Assembly (NCBI GenBank): GCA_003952965.2
Contig: CM025849.1
Coordinates: 496,001-560,000, forward strand
Length of the DNA stretch: 64,000 nucleotides
From: Morella rubra
Lineage: Eukaryota; Streptophyta; Magnoliopsida; Fagales; Myricaceae
Direction: 5' to 3'
Both the position numbers and the translations under genes were made by a program. The notes below the pieces were generated by a model. That model was not told the origin of the DNA and ran no database searches. It saw only the letters and a list, made by a program, of their open reading frames with translations. This document shows, piece after piece, positions 34,570 to 45,900 of this stretch (its first letter is position 1; every line of letters begins with the position of its first letter).

Positions 34570-35640
34570 CTAAGAGGGATGACAAAGGGGAAATTATCAG
34601 TACTTCAATGAGGAAATAGCAAAAATACAGTAACTACAGTACATCAGAGGAAAATTGGAGAAAACCAAGAAGCCAATGCACATACAGAGCGCAAAGGACT
34701 GCAACCTAAACACTTTTAAGTACTTACAAGGAGGTTTGCGAATCAAAACATGTTTTCACAAAGCATTGAAAGAGAATAAATTGGAAGCATAAATATTTGC
34801 AACTTTTTTAAGAGACTTCAAATTTATAGCAAGAGTAATATTTGGCCCCTTCATCACCCAGTATAGAAATGACATAAGATTTAGGCATTCAAGGGTAACT
34901 TATAGTTCACCCTCGTGAACTATCATCCTTTTGCTCTCACAGATTGAACATAACATCTCCCCATCACCAAAGGAGAGAGGTACTACCTGAGTATGAGCAC
35001 CAGCAGCAAAGCTTAACGATAGTTATAACAGGTAACCGGCAAAAGACAGAACCAACAGAAACAATGGAAAATTTGCCCATTGAAATAGTGAGGAAAAGCA
35101 TATATCTCTCAGAGAAACAATGCCTTCACAATATGAGACTGCACTGACTTGTGCTGTCCATGGTTGGGTTGTCTATTGGTTAAATTCATTACAATATTCT
35201 AATAATTCACAAAATATCGGAATATACATTGACCTGAGAACGATTATACCCAGCGGCAGCAAGGCAACAGCAACAGACAAAATCTAGAATAAGTGACAAA
35301 CATCCGAAAATTAGAAAATGTAGATAAATTGAATGAATGAGATAGTATGAGAGATACCTGTAACCTGTGGCTGTCTCCAGTCACGGAGTCAACAGATCGG
35401 CACAAATTCTACGGCGATGGCGGCGCAACTTGCTGAGGGCCGTGAGGACTGAGGAGGCGAGAAGACTGTCGATGGCTGAGAAGGGAGTAGGCGAAGAGAC
35501 CGGCGGCGGACGCAGCTGACGAAGGTAGGGGGCAAAGGAGAAGGAGAGTCGATGAGGGCCGTGAGGTTTTGGTCCGGCGGGGGGGGGCTCAATTCGCGAA
35601 GAGTGGTGGGGAAGCCAAATGTAACACCCCTCCCACCAAG
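34570..35640 (-). other. PAC1 5'-UTR intron, leader exon and promoter
   Basis: On the - strand a CAG|GTATCTC donor at 35358 pairs with a CCTCTTAG acceptor near 34570, giving an intron of about 790 bases typical of plant housekeeping leaders. A GC-rich leader exon and promoter lie at about 35358-35640, including a run of nine Gs near 35580. Open frames in this GC-rich part are not supported as genes. Confidence 0.6.
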
Positions 35641-35735
35641 ACGCTGCGTTTTGTGTAAGTGATGGACTCGTGTCGGATCGGGTCGGATAAATCGGATTTT
35701 CTTCCCGATATCCGGCTCCGGCCCGATTGTTTGGT

Positions 35736-36304
35736 TTTTGGATGCTGCGAATTCTAGAAATGAGATTCAAATTGATGCTCTTTTCCAAGAGTTAGCCCTG
35801 TGCTTTAATTGCTTTTCAGGTTGATGCGTGTTATGATAAAAGAATCGTTTCTTTTGTCTAACATTCTGCTCGGGTATATTTTTAATCTGCATATAATAGA
35901 TTCATGATCACTGGTTCTGTTTCTTCGTGGGAGAATGGCAATTTAATGGGAATTATGCTTTACTCCCCTACCCCAATCAAGCATTTTTCTAGCTTTTTGA
36001 CTGTTTATAATTCTGTTCTTCCTATAGATTTATATGGGTGGAAAACTGGATGGATTCTGTGTATAAGTCTGTTTGTGTGAGCTGTGAGTTGTATATATAA
36101 AGATTATTCTTGGATTGATGATTGTGGCTTTCATTCTATTCTATCGTATGACTGACAGGTTGAGCGAGTAAAATTACTTCATTATTCGTAGATTGGTGTT
36201 TCTGGGCTTTATTCTATCGCGTCGTCGTGTGGTTGAGTGAGTAAAAATTATAATACTTCTTTCATTCTCTGAATGCAATGCATGTCTGCTGCTAATGGTT
36301 TCAG
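35736..36304 (+). repeat. CLU 5'-leader intron fragment, diverged copy
   Basis: Matches 39197-39760 and 42301-42844, the 5'-UTR intron of the CLU gene, but stops at GTTTCAGT just before the exon with the CLU start codon. It differs from the other copies much more than they differ from each other, so it is older. It carries an internal duplication of about 70 bases (about 36113-36178 and 36190-36260). It abuts the PAC1 promoter and is followed by the UPM1 fragment. Confidence 0.8.
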
Positions 36305-36585
36305 TACGTACTGATCTTGTCACCTTCACTCGAGTTGACTGATCACAAACATGGTGCTCCTGAAGGAGAAGCCAAGTGATCCATAACTGGTGAAGGTCAC
36401 GCGGCATTGCCGATCGAGGCACCTGAAATAGGCTGGCACGATGACAAACCTTTTAAGGTAGTGGTGTTGTGACGAGGGGAACTGTAAAAATGTCCGGTCT
36501 AGAGAGGTGAGATGTTTATGGCAGTGATAATGGTGCTCTCCAGAGACGACCATATCGATTGTCCGACTGGGACTAGCTTGATCTT

Positions 36586-38190
36586 GTGCAGCCACTGATC
36601 CCTGTGGTACCTCTCTCGATAGAGTGCTTCTCGGTAAAAGGTGACGAAGAAGCAGAAGAATAATCATGATCATATTGTAAAGAACAAATTAACGGGGTGA
36701 AAGTCTACAGATTTGGGTTGTCTGAAATGGATTGAAGACGAAGAACAAGAGAAAGATTGAAGCCTCTAGACAAAAGCCATCTCAGTTTATTAGTTCGAAA
36801 GAGAGATTCCTTTTTGTGTTCAGAGTCTCACGAGGTATTTGCCGCGAACATATTTGAAAAAGAGAGTTCGACTTTGATGTGCTGGGCAGTCGAGGCAGGG
36901 GGTGGCTTTTGGGCTTTAAGAGGGACCACGTTCTTTTGGAACTCTTGGGAGTAATTTTTTGGTTCTCTTCTCTCTTTTTTTTTCCTCAAAAAAATTTTTT
37001 TTTTGCCCGATAGTCCCATTTGCTTTTGGGCTTTTATGATTTTTTTAATATATTTTTAGTAATACTATTTTACAGGAGTATTTCAATTATTTTGTATGTG
37101 ATTTGACGTAAAGTGATGATTAATTATGTTCGAAACATAAGGGATGTAAATTATCGTTTTAAAACATAAGGGGTCATTAATATTCTAGATTAATATCATT
37201 TTTGCTTGATTTTCATAGTATAATTATGCAATGGGTAGATTATATTACAAGGCTTATGTTGCCCGAAACTTTAGAAGTGGGTAGCACTACTAACGGGGGT
37301 TGTTGTGCCCCCAACTGCTACCACCACTGCCCCCGTTAGGGGGCGGTGTGCCATGTTTGGCTACCGCCCCCGCAACCGCTAGGAGAAGTAACCTCTTTTG
37401 GCGGTTGCGGCTACCGTGGGGCAGTTCTCAGTTGAATTGCCCCCACTGTGGGCTAGGAGAGAGATTGAGTTAGGAAGAGAAGGGTGGCCAGGAAGGGGAG
37501 CCTATGGGCTAGGAAGCGATGAGAGAAGGGGAGCATGAGGGAGACGAGACCTGCAATTCATTTTATAGGGAAGCTTCAAACAATTCGTTTTGAAGCTTCC
37601 TTTTTTTTTTAAAACTATTTTAAATCAAACAACATCGTTTAATGAGAAACGACGTCATTTTTATAAAATAATACTAAAAAATAATTTTAAAAAATGGTGG
37701 AGCGGTGTCCTCACCATCGCTCAGTTCACTGGAATTTCTGTGAAATCCCAACTGCCTCGGCACCACTGGGCTGCAATAGCCGCCCAGTGGCAGTGGTGGC
37801 GGTTTTGATGGTGGACTGAACAGCCCTACAAAAATTTATATGAATAACATTATATTATGTGGAGTCTACTATTATGTCTATCTCTCTCTAAAATGTATGC
37901 ATTTCAATTGGATAATTTATAGAGAATCTTGATCCAATAACTCCGGATTGATCTAATAACTCTTTAACTTATTGTCAATTAAGTTCCAACAAACCACTGC
38001 AAATCTCATTATTATTTTACCAAGAACTTTGTTTACATTATTTTTCCTTCAAACATTTAATCAATCCCTTCAATTATAGATCTCAATATATTTACCCTAG
38101 GCGGAATCGATAACCATTGGGCATCCAATAAAATATATACCATTTGGTTGTTTAAACAGCATCATTAGTTGGACTGACCAATGATTACAG
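36586..38190. repeat. Segmental duplication around the UPM1 5' end, copy 2
   Basis: Carries the UPM1 leader (transit peptide and RDQWL region on the - strand, 36586-36770) without the rest of exon 1, plus its upstream DNA, matching 32027-33168. The reading frame is lost, so it is a dead gene start. It holds an insertion of about 545 bp at 37287 that copy 1 lacks, and a degraded MITE near 37060-37190. Bases 36305-36585 before it are unassigned. Confidence 0.85.
37287..37833. mobile_element. Unclassified insertion within the UPM1 duplicate
   Basis: Absent from the otherwise colinear copy 1 (between about 32790 and 32800). The ends show imperfect inverted similarity: GGGGGTTGTTGTGCCCC on the left, and AGGGCTGTTCAGTCC as the reverse complement of the right end. 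The flanks AAGTGGGTAGCA and TATGAATAACAT both align to one site in copy 1, consistent with an aged target duplication of about 8-12 bp. The GC-rich ends carry several GGCGGT/ACCGCC motifs. A hAT-like MITE fits best, but the family is not certain. Confidence 0.55.
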
Positions 38191-38576
38191 GCCTGTTCAA
38201 GTAAATACATGCATTATTTTTGTACTCTCCAAACTTTATGGTAGAAGCCAACCACCCCAAATTACCTACATTTCCATCACACAAATGTCCAACAAAAAAG
38301 CGAGTACCATAACTCTCTAACACCCAAGGGTACCACATAAAACAAACCAGACTTCAACCCATTGGAGGTGTGCCAGGGGCATATGGTATATTCATGCCAA
38401 CACGTCAACTTTAGGAAAAACTAACAAGTATAAGAAACTTCCAAACAATAAATAGGAAAAGTAATATTTTGTACAGTATCCATAACTATATACTTTTTGA
38501 GAGGCTTTTTCTATGTTTACGTTGAGGCACACAAAATTATTGATAAGATATCCTTGGAAAACTGATAACATAGACT
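38191..38576. other. Spacer without a supported gene
   Basis: AT-rich DNA between the UPM1 duplicate and the second CLU 5' end. No coding signal or repeat recognised. Confidence 0.4.
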
Positions 38577-40164
38577 ATAGAAAACGAAAAATTTGGAGGT
38601 CTAATAAAGGCGCAATTTAATTCAGCTTCTAGGTCAAGAAAAACTTAAAATTGTGTGAGAAATAGAAAATATGAAATAACAAAAACAGAAAGACAACGAA
38701 CCTAGAAAGAAGGCCCAAGCCCATGAAAAGCTGGGTCTCTCTTAATAATTGTAAGCTCTCTCTCTCTCTCACTCTACTCATGAAAAGGGCGAAATTTCGC
38801 CGCCTCTCAGCCACAGCCAGTTTCTCTACTTCTCCCCTATAACCCCTCTCCTAAAACCTCAGCCTCCCCCCCGGCCCGTCTTCTCCCCTTAAAACTTTCC
38901 GTCCCACTACTTATGAATATGTATCTGCCTCGCTCACTTTGATTGTATCGCACAGTTTAGCTTCGATTGGAAAGTGTTATATCTCATTTGGTAAAACATA
39001 TTTTCCCACTCTGTTACGTTCTTATTTGCCATATATTCTTCTTTTGGTTCCTGGGAAAACTTCGACAAAATGGATGAAAAAACAAAAACGTGAAAGTTTG
39101 GATTTTTCTTGTAGTTGTTCTTTTAGTGTATGAAGGATAACCAACTCGTATTGAACGAGTCAAAGGTTGCGTAATTCATTTTCTATTGAGGTTTCATTTG
39201 GATGTTGCGAATCCTAAAAATGAGATTCAAATTGATATTCTTTTCCTAGAGTTAGCTCTGTGCTTTAGTTGCTTTCAGGTTGATGCGTAATATTCCTGTT
39301 ATGATAAAAGTAACATCTTTTTTCTAAAATTCTGTTCGGGTATTTTTAATCTGCACATAATAGACTCATGGTCACTGGGTTCTGTTTCTTCGTGGGAGAA
39401 TGGCAATTTAATGGGAATTATGTTGTACTCCCCCACCTCAATCAAGCATTTTTCTAGCTTTTTGACTGTTATTCTGTTCCCTATAGATTTGTATGGGTGG
39501 AGAACTGGATGGTTTCCGTGTTTCTGAATGGGACATCATAAAGTTACCTAAGGGATAAAGTAGGATCAATAATTTAATCATATAATGATATGATGTGTAT
39601 AAGTTTGTTTGTGTGAGCTGTGAGTTAAATATAAAGATTATTTTTGGATTGGTGATTGTTGCTTTCATTCTATTGTGTTGCATGGTTGACAGGTTGAGTG
39701 AGTAAAATTACTTCTCTCATTCTCTGAATGCAATGCATGTCTGCTGCTAATGGTTTCAGTTCTTGCATCCAAGATAGTAGTCTTGGTGACCCTTTGCTGA
39801 TGTAAATTGTTTGAATTAGGAAGCAAAGATGGCAGGAAAATCAAACAAAGGGAGGAACCGGAAAGCAGCACCTAATACCACGACTTCTTCCGAATCAGTG
39901 GTCTCATCAAGTGCTCCTGAGAAAGATAATTCAAATGCAACAGAGTCTGCCAAAGCTGACGCTAATGGTGTTCCAATTGTGGAAGAATCAACAAATGCAA
40001 TGCCAGATGTAACAGAGGCTGAAACAGCAAATTCAGCAAGCCAACAGAAGCAAGGTGAAATTAGTTGCACGAGTATTCTGTTATATGCTTCATACAACTT
40101 GGATAATATTGCAATATTTTTATTTCTCAATACTTTAGATGATAATTTAATCAAAAAAGAAATT
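38577..40164 (+). pseudogene. Second copy of the CLU promoter, leader and first coding exon
   Basis: About 99% identical by eye to 41689-43240. It includes the CT-rich leader, the 5'-UTR intron and first coding exon 39829-40054 ([16 protein letters not shown]..., 226 nt, the same as in the real gene). The following exons are missing or garbled. It keeps about 19 bases near 39480 (ccctatagatttgtatggg) that the downstream copy lacks but the older fragment at 35736 has, and differs by a few other bases. That pattern fits an alternative haplotype placed in tandem by the assembler as well as a very young duplication. It could not encode CLU. Confidence 0.85.
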
Positions 40165-41685
40165 ACTCCCCCGTCAATAGCAAATATTAACCATATATAC
40201 TCTTGCTTAATTTCAACTTCTTAGGTGGGTGCTACTGAAAGGACTGCTTCGCTCACATGATGTAGAAAACACAGGCCCGCTCCCCCCAGAAAAAGTGTTG
40301 TGTTTTATGCTTACACATATGCTCCCACTCTGCACGTGTTATTTGCCATGCTATTCTTATGTACAGATTCCATGGAAATATGTAAATTGTACATAATCTA
40401 CCCAGAACAAAGGTAGTTTGGATTTTTCTTGTAGGTTGATTTCTTTATCTATTCCTATAACAAGGATAAAGGAACTCGATAAACTTCCTGATTTCAAAGT
40501 ACAAGATACTAGATTTATTCATATCTATTGTTTTTTCATTTGGATGGTGGTGCGAATCCTAAAAATAGATTCATAGTACTTTCCTAGATGTTCAGACTCT
40601 GTGTTTTTAGTTGCTTTCAGGTTATGCCTTTCATAACGGCTTACTTGACATGCAACATAATGATTTTCTAAAATTAAATTGACACCTCACGATAATAGTA
40701 ATAGACTCATGTCACCAGTTCTTTAATTCTATGGAGGCTGGCTTAATCGTTACGGGAACGCTGGTTCTCCCCTATTATGTCCATATCTCATTTTTCTAGC
40801 CTGACTGTATATTCCCCCAACTGGGGAATGGTTTCCGTGTCATCTCTACATCTGTATACTAACTGTCAAAACACATAGATGGGGAAGAAATCTTGAGCTC
40901 TTAAAGTAAATGAATGCTTTTGTTTGTTTGTGTGAGCTGTGAGTTATTGCACTCTTGAATTGGTTATGCAGAGTCTTGCATGCATCTGTAGCATTTCTAG
41001 GTACTCACAACATCCTATTCCCAGTAAAATTAAGTCTGAACTCATTCTCTAAATGTTCAATCATGCATGCTGCTTATGGTGATTCATTTGGCTTCATCAT
41101 GAAGCTCTTAGTCCCCTAATGCTGTTATCGGCATCGATTCCAATATGTAAACCAAAAGATGGCAGGAAACAAACAAATCCAGGAGACTCACATAATACCA
41201 TAAGACTTCCGAATTCATTGGTCTCCAGAGACATCCTATGAGAAAGATAATTCATTATTGTTGCACGTCAAGCCATGGTTGACCACTAACCAATCGAATC
41301 AACAAATGAATCAATGCTGAAGATGCTACATTACTACTGGCGGCTGCTCCTGCAAATTCAGCAATCCCCAACAGAACACTGCCTTATCTCTAGTTGCACG
41401 AGTATTCTGTTGTATATCTCTTCATACAACGGCAGCATTGTACGTTGATAGATCTTGACATAACTTAATGTTAACCGTACAAGAGAATAGAAACTTTCCC
41501 TTTCCGCACTTCTATACGCCTCTCAAATCAACATCACTGCATTGCAGTATGCACACACACAACCATTGCAAATCTTCGGGGGGGGACTTCAGGAGGTTTA
41601 GGTCGGAAGCTTAAACCAATAGTGTGATTCCATTTTGGAGCACACAGAGCTGTTTAACACACTTAGGATGGAAGATTTAATTAGC
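40165..41685. other. Braided tract: mixture of two CLU regions
   Basis: Read closely, this tract alternates every 5-30 bases between two sources in the CLU gene. Track X is about 41960-43400 (leader and first coding exon). Track Y is about 43300-44710 (introns 1-3, exons 2-4). Examples: 41160-41200 mixes GGCAGGAAA from the ATG exon with TCCAGGAGACTC from exon 3 (44234), and 41400-41480 mixes GTTGCACGAGTATTCTGTT (X) with GGCAGCATTGTACG (Y). Both tracks advance in step, about 1.3 kb apart. No frame survives. A biological process giving this is hard to imagine; a consensus built from misaligned long reads explains it. Confidence 0.8.
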
Positions 41686-41688
41686 TAT

Positions 41689-42912
41689 AGAAAACGAAAA
41701 ATTTGGAGGTCTAATATAGGCGCAATTTAATTCAGCTTCTAGTCAAGAAAAACTTAAAATTGTGTGAGAAATAGAAAATATGAAACAAAAACAGAAAGAC
41801 AACGAACCTAGAAAGGGCCCAAGCCCATGAAAAGCTGGGTCTCTCCTAATAATTGTAAGCTCTCTCTCTCTCTCACTCTACTCATGAAAAGGGCGAAATT
41901 TCGCCGCCTCTCAGCCACAGCCAGTTTCTCTACTTCTCCCCTATAACCCCTCTCCTAAAACCTCAGCCTCCCCCCCGGCCCGTCTTCTCCCCTTAAAACT
42001 TTCCGTCCCACTACTTATGAATATGTATCTGCCTCGCTCACTTTGATTGTATCGCACAGTTTAGCTTCGATTGGAAAGTGTTATATCTCATTTGGTAAAA
42101 CATATTTTCCCACTCTGTTACGTTCTTATTTGCCATATATTCTTCTTTTGGTTCCTGGGAAAACTTCGACAAAATGGATGAAAAAACAAAAACGTGAAAG
42201 TTTGGATTTTTCTTGTAGTTGTTCTTTTAGTGTATGAAGGATAACCAACTCGTATTGAACGAGTCAAAGGTTGCGTAATTCATTTTCTATTGAGGTTTCA
42301 TTTGGATGTTGCGAATCCTAAAAATGAGATTCAAATTGATGTTCTTTTCCTAGAGTTAGCTCTGTGCTTTAGTTGCTTTCAGGTTGATGCGTAATATTCC
42401 TGTTATGATAAAAGTAACATCTTTTTTCTAAAATTCTGTTCGGGTATTTTTAATCTGCACATAATAGACTCATGGTCACTGGGTTCTGTTTCTTCGTGGG
42501 AGAATGGCAATTTAATGGGAATTATGTTGTACTCCCCCACCTCAATCAAGCATTTTTCTAGCTTTTTGACTGTATATTCTGTGGAGAACTGGATGGTTTC
42601 CGTGTTTCTGAATGGGACATCATAAAGTTACCTAAGGGATAAAGTAGGATCAATAATTTAATCATATAATGATATGATGTGTATAAGTTTGTTTGTGTGA
42701 GCTGTGAGTTAAATATAAAGATTATTTTTGGATTGGTGATTGTTACTTTCATTCTATTGTGTTGCATGGTTGACAGGTTGAGTGAGTAAAATTACTTCTC
42801 TCATTCTCTGAATGCAATGCATGTCTGCTGCTAATGGTTTCAGTTCTTGCATCCAAGATAGTAGTCTTGGTGACCCTTTGCTGATGTAAATTGTTTGAAT
42901 TAGGAAGCAAAG
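41689..42912 (+). promoter_or_regulatory. CLU promoter and 5' UTR with leader intron
   Basis: Upstream region of the real CLU gene. A CT-rich stretch (41861-41880) and a C-rich leader (41930-42000) are typical of plant housekeeping promoters. The leader intron ends at TTTGAATTAG (about 42903), ten bases before the ATG. No clear TATA box was identified. Confidence 0.55.
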
Positions 42913-45900
42913 ATGGCAGGAAAATCAAACAAAGGGAGGAACCGGAAAGCAGCACCTAATACCACGACTTCTTCCGAATCAGTGGTCTCATCAAGTGCTC
43001 CTGAGAAAGATAATTCAAATGCAACAGAGTCTGCCAAAGCTGACGCTAATGGTGTTCCAATTGTGGAAGAATCAACAAATGCAATGCCAGATGTAACAGA
43101 GGCTGAAACAGCAAATTCAGCAAGCCAACAGAAGCAAGGTGAAATTAGTTGCACGAGTATTCTGTTATATGCTTCATACAACTTGGATAATATTGCAATA
43201 TTTTTATTTCTCTTGAATACTTTAGATGATAATTTAATCAAAAAAGAAAATTAAAATTTAATATTCAATGTTTTTAGCTACGTTCAAATACTATGCTGCA
43301 GACCCACAATATTAACATATATACCATTGATGGTGTTTTGGGGGGGGGAGAGAAATCTAGGGTCGGGTAAGCTAATTAAGGAGATGATTCTAATTTGGAG
43401 CACGGAGCATTTTAGAAAACGTGGAGAGGCCCTATCCCCCCAACTAATAATGGGTGTTTTGCCCTGCTTACATGCATGTACACATGCTTGTTTATGTGCC
43501 AAATTATGTACAGATACATGCATATGTAAATTGTACAAATCTACCCAGAAGAAAGGTTTTCCTAACTGGTTGATTTCTTTATCTATTCCTTAACAGTGAA
43601 AAGGAGACAAACTTCCTATTTCAATGTACAAGATACTAGATTTATTTATCAAGTTTTTGGGTGGTGGTAGGCTACTCATAGTACTTTGCATGTTCAGACT
43701 CAAGCGTTTTAACACCAGCACTTATCTTACCTTTCAATAACGGCACTTGACATGCATAGGATAATGATATATCTGGATGCATAAATTGACACCTCAACAA
43801 AGCCTCGTCCCAATATATTTAATTTATGGAGGCTGCAGTTGATCACAACGCTGGTTCTTCAGCATTATGTCATATATCTCATTCATTTCCTTCCCCCCCT
43901 GGGGGGAATGCAGGAGACCTTCATCTCTATCCTGTCTCTGTCAAAACACATAGTGGGGAGAAACTTGAGCTCCAAGTAAGTGAAGCTTTTGTTTCTAGCA
44001 TTATTGCACTCTGAATTGGTTAAAATGCAGAGTCCTGCATGCATCTAGTAGTTTACTTTCTAGGTACTCAGAACATCCTATTCCCAGTTGCCAAGTTGAA
44101 AGTAATTCAATTGTTCAATCCAGCATTTGAGTTATTGATTATTGGCGTCACATGGCTGCTTAGTCCCAGAGTCTAATTGTTATTGGCATCGATTCCAATA
44201 TGTAAACCACACAATTTTTTGATCTACTTGCAGCTGAATCCAGGAGACTCTGTCATGGACATAAGACAATTTCTTCTTGATGCTCCAGAGACATGTTATA
44301 TCACTTGCTATGACTTATTGTTGCACACAAAGGATGGTTCCACTCACCATCTAGAAGATTATAATGAAATTTCTGAAGTAGCTGACATTACTACTGGCGG
44401 CTGCTCCTTGGAAATGGTTCCCGGTACTAACACTGCCTTATCTCTGTAATAATAATGTTTAATTGATGGCTCTAACATGGAAGGAATTTTGGCAGCATTG
44501 TACGATGATAGATCTATAAGGGCTCATGTTCACCGTACAAGAGAATTACTTTCCCTTTCCGCACTTCATGCCTCGCTATCAACATCACTTGCATTGCAGT
44601 ATGACACAGCACAAAGCAAATCTTCTACTTCAGGAGGTTTGGAATATTAAACCAATTAGTGTAGTCCATTTATTTTCCACATAATTTTTGCTGTAACACA
44701 CTTAGGATTCTGGATTTTTGCGTGAACTAGATACTGCAAAAACCGAGGTACCTGAGCTTGATGGTCTGGGTTTTATGGAGGATGTTGCTGGTTCACTGAG
44801 TAACTTTCTACTCCCATCTTCAAAAGAGATCAAATGCATGGAGAGCATTGTATTTTCCTCCTTCAATCCTGCTCCAAGCTATAGAAGGTGAATTATAAAA
44901 TCTGTTCTCCGCATCTTTACCTTGTTGCACTGCGTAAAGTGTTTCTGATTTCCTCTTGTGGAAAGAATGATGGTGTTTTTGTTACCCTCAGGCTTGTTGG
45001 GGATTTGATTTATCTGGATGTAGTAACCTTGGAGGGCAATAAATATTGCATTACCGGAACTACGAAAATGTTTTATGTCAACTCAAGCAATGGGAATACT
45101 CTTGACCCAAGGGCGAGTAAGACCAGCTCAGAAGCAACGACCCTTGTTGGGCTCCTGCAGAAAATAAGCCCTAAGTTCAAGAAAGGTGAGAGGACATGCT
45201 TAAGCCTTCCACTCTGTTGAAGTTTGAAGTGGGCTAGTTTTTCATATGTCATTGAATTACTTTATCCTTTTTTCTTATTCTGAAGCATTTCGTGAAATTT
45301 TGGAGCGGAGGGCTTCTGCACACCCTTTTGAAAATGTTCAATCTTTGTTGCCACCAAATTCATGGTTGGGATTATTTCCAGTTCCTGGTGAGTTCAGTTT
45401 CAGAGAAGTTTATTTGATTTTTCTACTTTTCAATCTATGTTCTGATGAATGCAGTTTACTCTTTGGGATATGCAAAAGCATGCTGCTTTGCTTTGAAAGT
45501 TACTTCGACAGCTCTTTTTTTCTTTAAAATGTAGTAGAGCAAATGTTTCATTTAGCTTCATCATGGGCCATCTCGAGGACTTGGGTCTGGCTTACTGTTA
45601 ACCTACCGGAGGCATTTGTGCTTCCTGTTGGTGCCTTGAAAGAAGAAAAAGAAAGACGTATTTCGAGAGCATAATTATGATCCCTGTTTATTGTATTGCA
45701 TTGATACAATGTTATCTACTGAGATGGCTATTTAATAGGAGGTACATCTACATTGTAATGCTAACAACAGCCTTAATTGTTCATATTTCAAATAACAATA
45801 CAAGCAGACTATATATTGGTCTTAATATGTAATGATAGCCCAAAAGTAGTACTTACTAACCAAAGAAAATCTTGAAGATACAGGTTTCCACTGTGTAATC

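Noticed and set aside
34553-34585. Upstream in-frame ATG adding 11 residues to PAC1
   Set aside because: MSRRYDS is the conserved proteasome alpha-4 start, and a 5'-UTR splice acceptor lies between the two ATGs.
36326-36673. 115-residue - strand frame upstream of the UPM1 fragment
   Set aside because: It mixes the out-of-frame UPM1 leader duplicate with unrelated sequence; no family resemblance.
44706-44730. Earlier splice acceptor CTTAG before CLU exon 5
   Set aside because: Using it brings a stop in the joined frame; the acceptor at 44730 gives the family-like [16 protein letters not shown].
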